DNA of 53,863 nucleotides from Candidatus Epulonipiscium sp. Its GTDB lineage: Bacteria > Bacillota > Clostridia > Lachnospirales > Defluviitaleaceae. Both the position numbers and the translations under genes were made by a program. The stretch spans positions 1 through 53,863 of the forward strand of contig JAAYPH010000178.1 of assembly GCA_012519955.1 (NCBI GenBank). The letters run 5' to 3'. Below the pieces are notes generated by a model that did not search any database, had not been told where the DNA came from, and saw only the letters and a list, made by a program, of their open reading frames with translations. Positions 52,963 through 53,863 of the stretch are shown in pieces; positions within the stretch are counted from its first letter, which is position 1, and every line of letters begins with the position of its first letter.

Positions 52963-53724
52963 ATGCAAGATGTAGTTCAGTCTGTAGACAGGACACTATC
53001 AATCTTGGAAGTATTATCAGATTATGAAGATGGATTAGGATTAGCAGAGTTAAGCATGAAATTAGATCTCCATAAGAGCACAGTACACAGATTGTTATCT
53101 ACATTGATTATAAAGGGATATGTGGAACAAGACGCTATCACCAATAAATATAAAATTACATTAAAATTATTTGAGTTAGGCAGCAAACGAATTGCTAATA
53201 TGGATATTTTAGAAATTGCTAAGCCATATTTAAAAGAGTTAATGGAAAAGACTAATGAAGTTGTCCACTTAGTTATAAGAGAAAATACAGACATTATCTA
53301 CATAGACAAAGTTGAATCCGAGACAACAATTAGAATGCACTCAAGGATTGGAAGAAGAAGTCCCATGTATTGTACTGCTGTAGGAAAAGCTATGATGGCA
53401 TGGCTTCATGAAAAAGAAGTAGAAGATATTTGGAACAAAAGCGATATACAGCAATACACGTCTTTTACTATTACGAATTTAGAGGATATGAAAAATGAGT
53501 TGAATCTTATTAAGCAAAAAGGATTTGCCATGGATGAACAGGAAAATGAATTGGAGGTTAGGTGTATAGGAGCTCCAATTTTTGATTATACGGGTAAACC
53601 CTGCGCAGCTATTAGCATATCGGGTCCTATTACAAGAATGACTGACGGGAAAATTGAAAGGTTTTCAAAATGGTTAATACACTATGCAGCGGAAATCTCT
53701 AAGAAACTAGGCTACAAAATATAG
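52963..53724 (+). CDS. IclR-family transcription regulator
   Basis: The product has 253 residues. N-terminal winged helix-turn-helix (SVDRTLSILEVLSDYEDGLGLAELSMKLDLHKSTVHRLLSTL) and C-terminal IclR effector domain (VHLVIRENTDIIYIDKVES, GRRSPMYCTAVGKAMMAWL, RCIGAPIFDYTGKPCAAISISGP). It typically represses or activates a neighbouring catabolic operon. The target is not visible; genes past the window end are candidates. The SD is AAAGGAAG. The stop codon lies in its terminator. Confidence 0.93.
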   Translation: MQDVVQSVDRTLSILEVLSDYEDGLGLAELSMKLDLHKSTVHRLLSTLIIKGYVEQDAITNKYKITLKLFELGSKRIANMDILEIAKPYLKELMEKTNEVVHLVIRENTDIIYIDKVESETTIRMHSRIGRRSPMYCTAVGKAMMAWLHEKEVEDIWNKSDIQQYTSFTITNLEDMKNELNLIKQKGFAMDEQENELEVRCIGAPIFDYTGKPCAAISISGPITRMTDGKIERFSKWLIHYAAEISKKLGYKI

Positions 53725-53738
53725 TAGCCTAGTTTTTT
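53707..53738 (+). terminator. Rho-independent terminator overlapping the IclR gene's end
   Basis: CTAGGCTAC (53707-53715) pairs with GTAGCCTAG (53724-53732) followed by six T (53733-53738). The left arm is coding. Confidence 0.85.
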
Positions 53739-53751
53739 GTGTTTAAGAATA

Positions 53752-53802
53752 CTACCTGCTATGCAGGTAGTTCTGAAAAGCTTTTAGCGATGAGTATGAC
53801 AT
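53752..53802 (-). CDS. Possible 16-residue leader peptide or gene remnant
   Basis: On the minus strand AAAAGGAGG (53816-53808) is followed after five bases by ATG and 16 codons reading MSYSSLKAFQNYLHSR, then TAG. The end of the ORF overlaps a 9-bp hairpin (ACTACCTGC/GCAGGTAGT, 53751-53771). It could be a small peptide gene, a leader, or the broken start of a duplicated gene. No similarity recognised. Confidence 0.3.
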   Translation of the reverse strand: MSYSSLKAFQNYLHSR

Positions 53803-53807
53803 AAAAA

Positions 53808-53863
53808 CCTCCTTTTGTTACAATAGAATTGGTTTCGCCAGCCAATCTAAAAACAAAAGGAGG
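53808..53863. repeat. Inverted repeat with divergent ribosome-binding-like arms, cut by window end
   Basis: CCTCCTTTTGTT (53808-53819) is the exact inverse of AACAAAAGGAGG (53852-53863), the last bases of the window. Each arm reads outward as an AAAAGGAGG ribosome binding site. The arm may continue past the edge. No transposase is visible here, so I cannot call it an insertion-sequence end. Confidence 0.55.

Overview
The window is AT-rich DNA that looks like the chromosome of an anaerobic, spore-forming member of the Clostridia (Bacillota). The signs are a PolC-type replicative polymerase, an oxygen-sensitive indolepyruvate:ferredoxin oxidoreductase, a thioredoxin-reductase-like flavoprotein that appears to have lost its NADPH site, a split FeoB iron transporter, strong AGGAGG ribosome binding sites, many perfect hairpin-plus-T terminators, and a block of cysteine-rich proteins preceded by sigma-K-like (late mother-cell) promoters. 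I cannot name a genus. No rRNA, tRNA, CRISPR array, intact insertion sequence or prophage was seen.

Layout. 1-5.3 kb: sugar-nucleotide genes (HAD phosphatase, galE, sugar nucleotidyltransferase), a membrane protein behind a 16-bp palindrome, tRNA-modification tcdA, an RseC-like protein, and a C_GCAxxG_C_C redox protein whose ribosome binding site lies inside the upstream terminator stem. 5.3-9.8 kb: citrate synthase flanked on both sides by leftward paralogs that join an Asp-box propeller to a coiled coil. 9.8-15.4 kb: the most distinctive region, a putative spore-surface locus. Two Cys-rich paralogs, two proteins sharing a beta-rich C-terminal domain, a coiled-coil gene broken in an A9 run and a three-gene tandem paralog operon lie there; nearly every transcription unit has an AC-N16/17-CATANNNTR element. 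15.5-26.5 kb: NlpC/P60 hydrolase, iorAB, a split ThrE-type exporter, DUF2721, glyA, LUD protein, calcium P-type ATPase, and the thioredoxin-reductase-like flavoprotein.

26.7-31.2 kb holds a chemoreceptor and then a probable nitric oxide/oxygen stress locus: a Crp/Fnr regulator with a Cys-rich N terminus, the RIC Fe-S repair protein, DUF1858 and DUF438. 31.2-38.9 kb: MATE exporter, seven-helix membrane protein, 2-hydroxyacid dehydrogenase, an unusually GC-rich multi-hairpin intergenic element, two PLP sulfur-amino-acid enzymes, a zinc-motif-free ribosomal protein S4, and DegV. 39.1-46.5 kb: an MntR-like regulator with one substituted metal ligand, polC, and feoA with a two-gene feoB. 46.6-53.9 kb: PAS-GGDEF-EAL protein with an insertion near the end of its EAL domain, an OmpR/histidine-kinase pair followed by a 45-residue LDCC-motif peptide, a convergent HMA/SafE/cupredoxin metal-handling fusion, an IclR regulator, and a terminal inverted repeat cut by the window edge.

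A small palindromic repeat (core CATAGGAAATTCCTC) occurs just after three gene ends, at about 31.2, 34.6 and 50.9 kb. Functional statements rest on motif recognition by eye; no database search or folding program was run.
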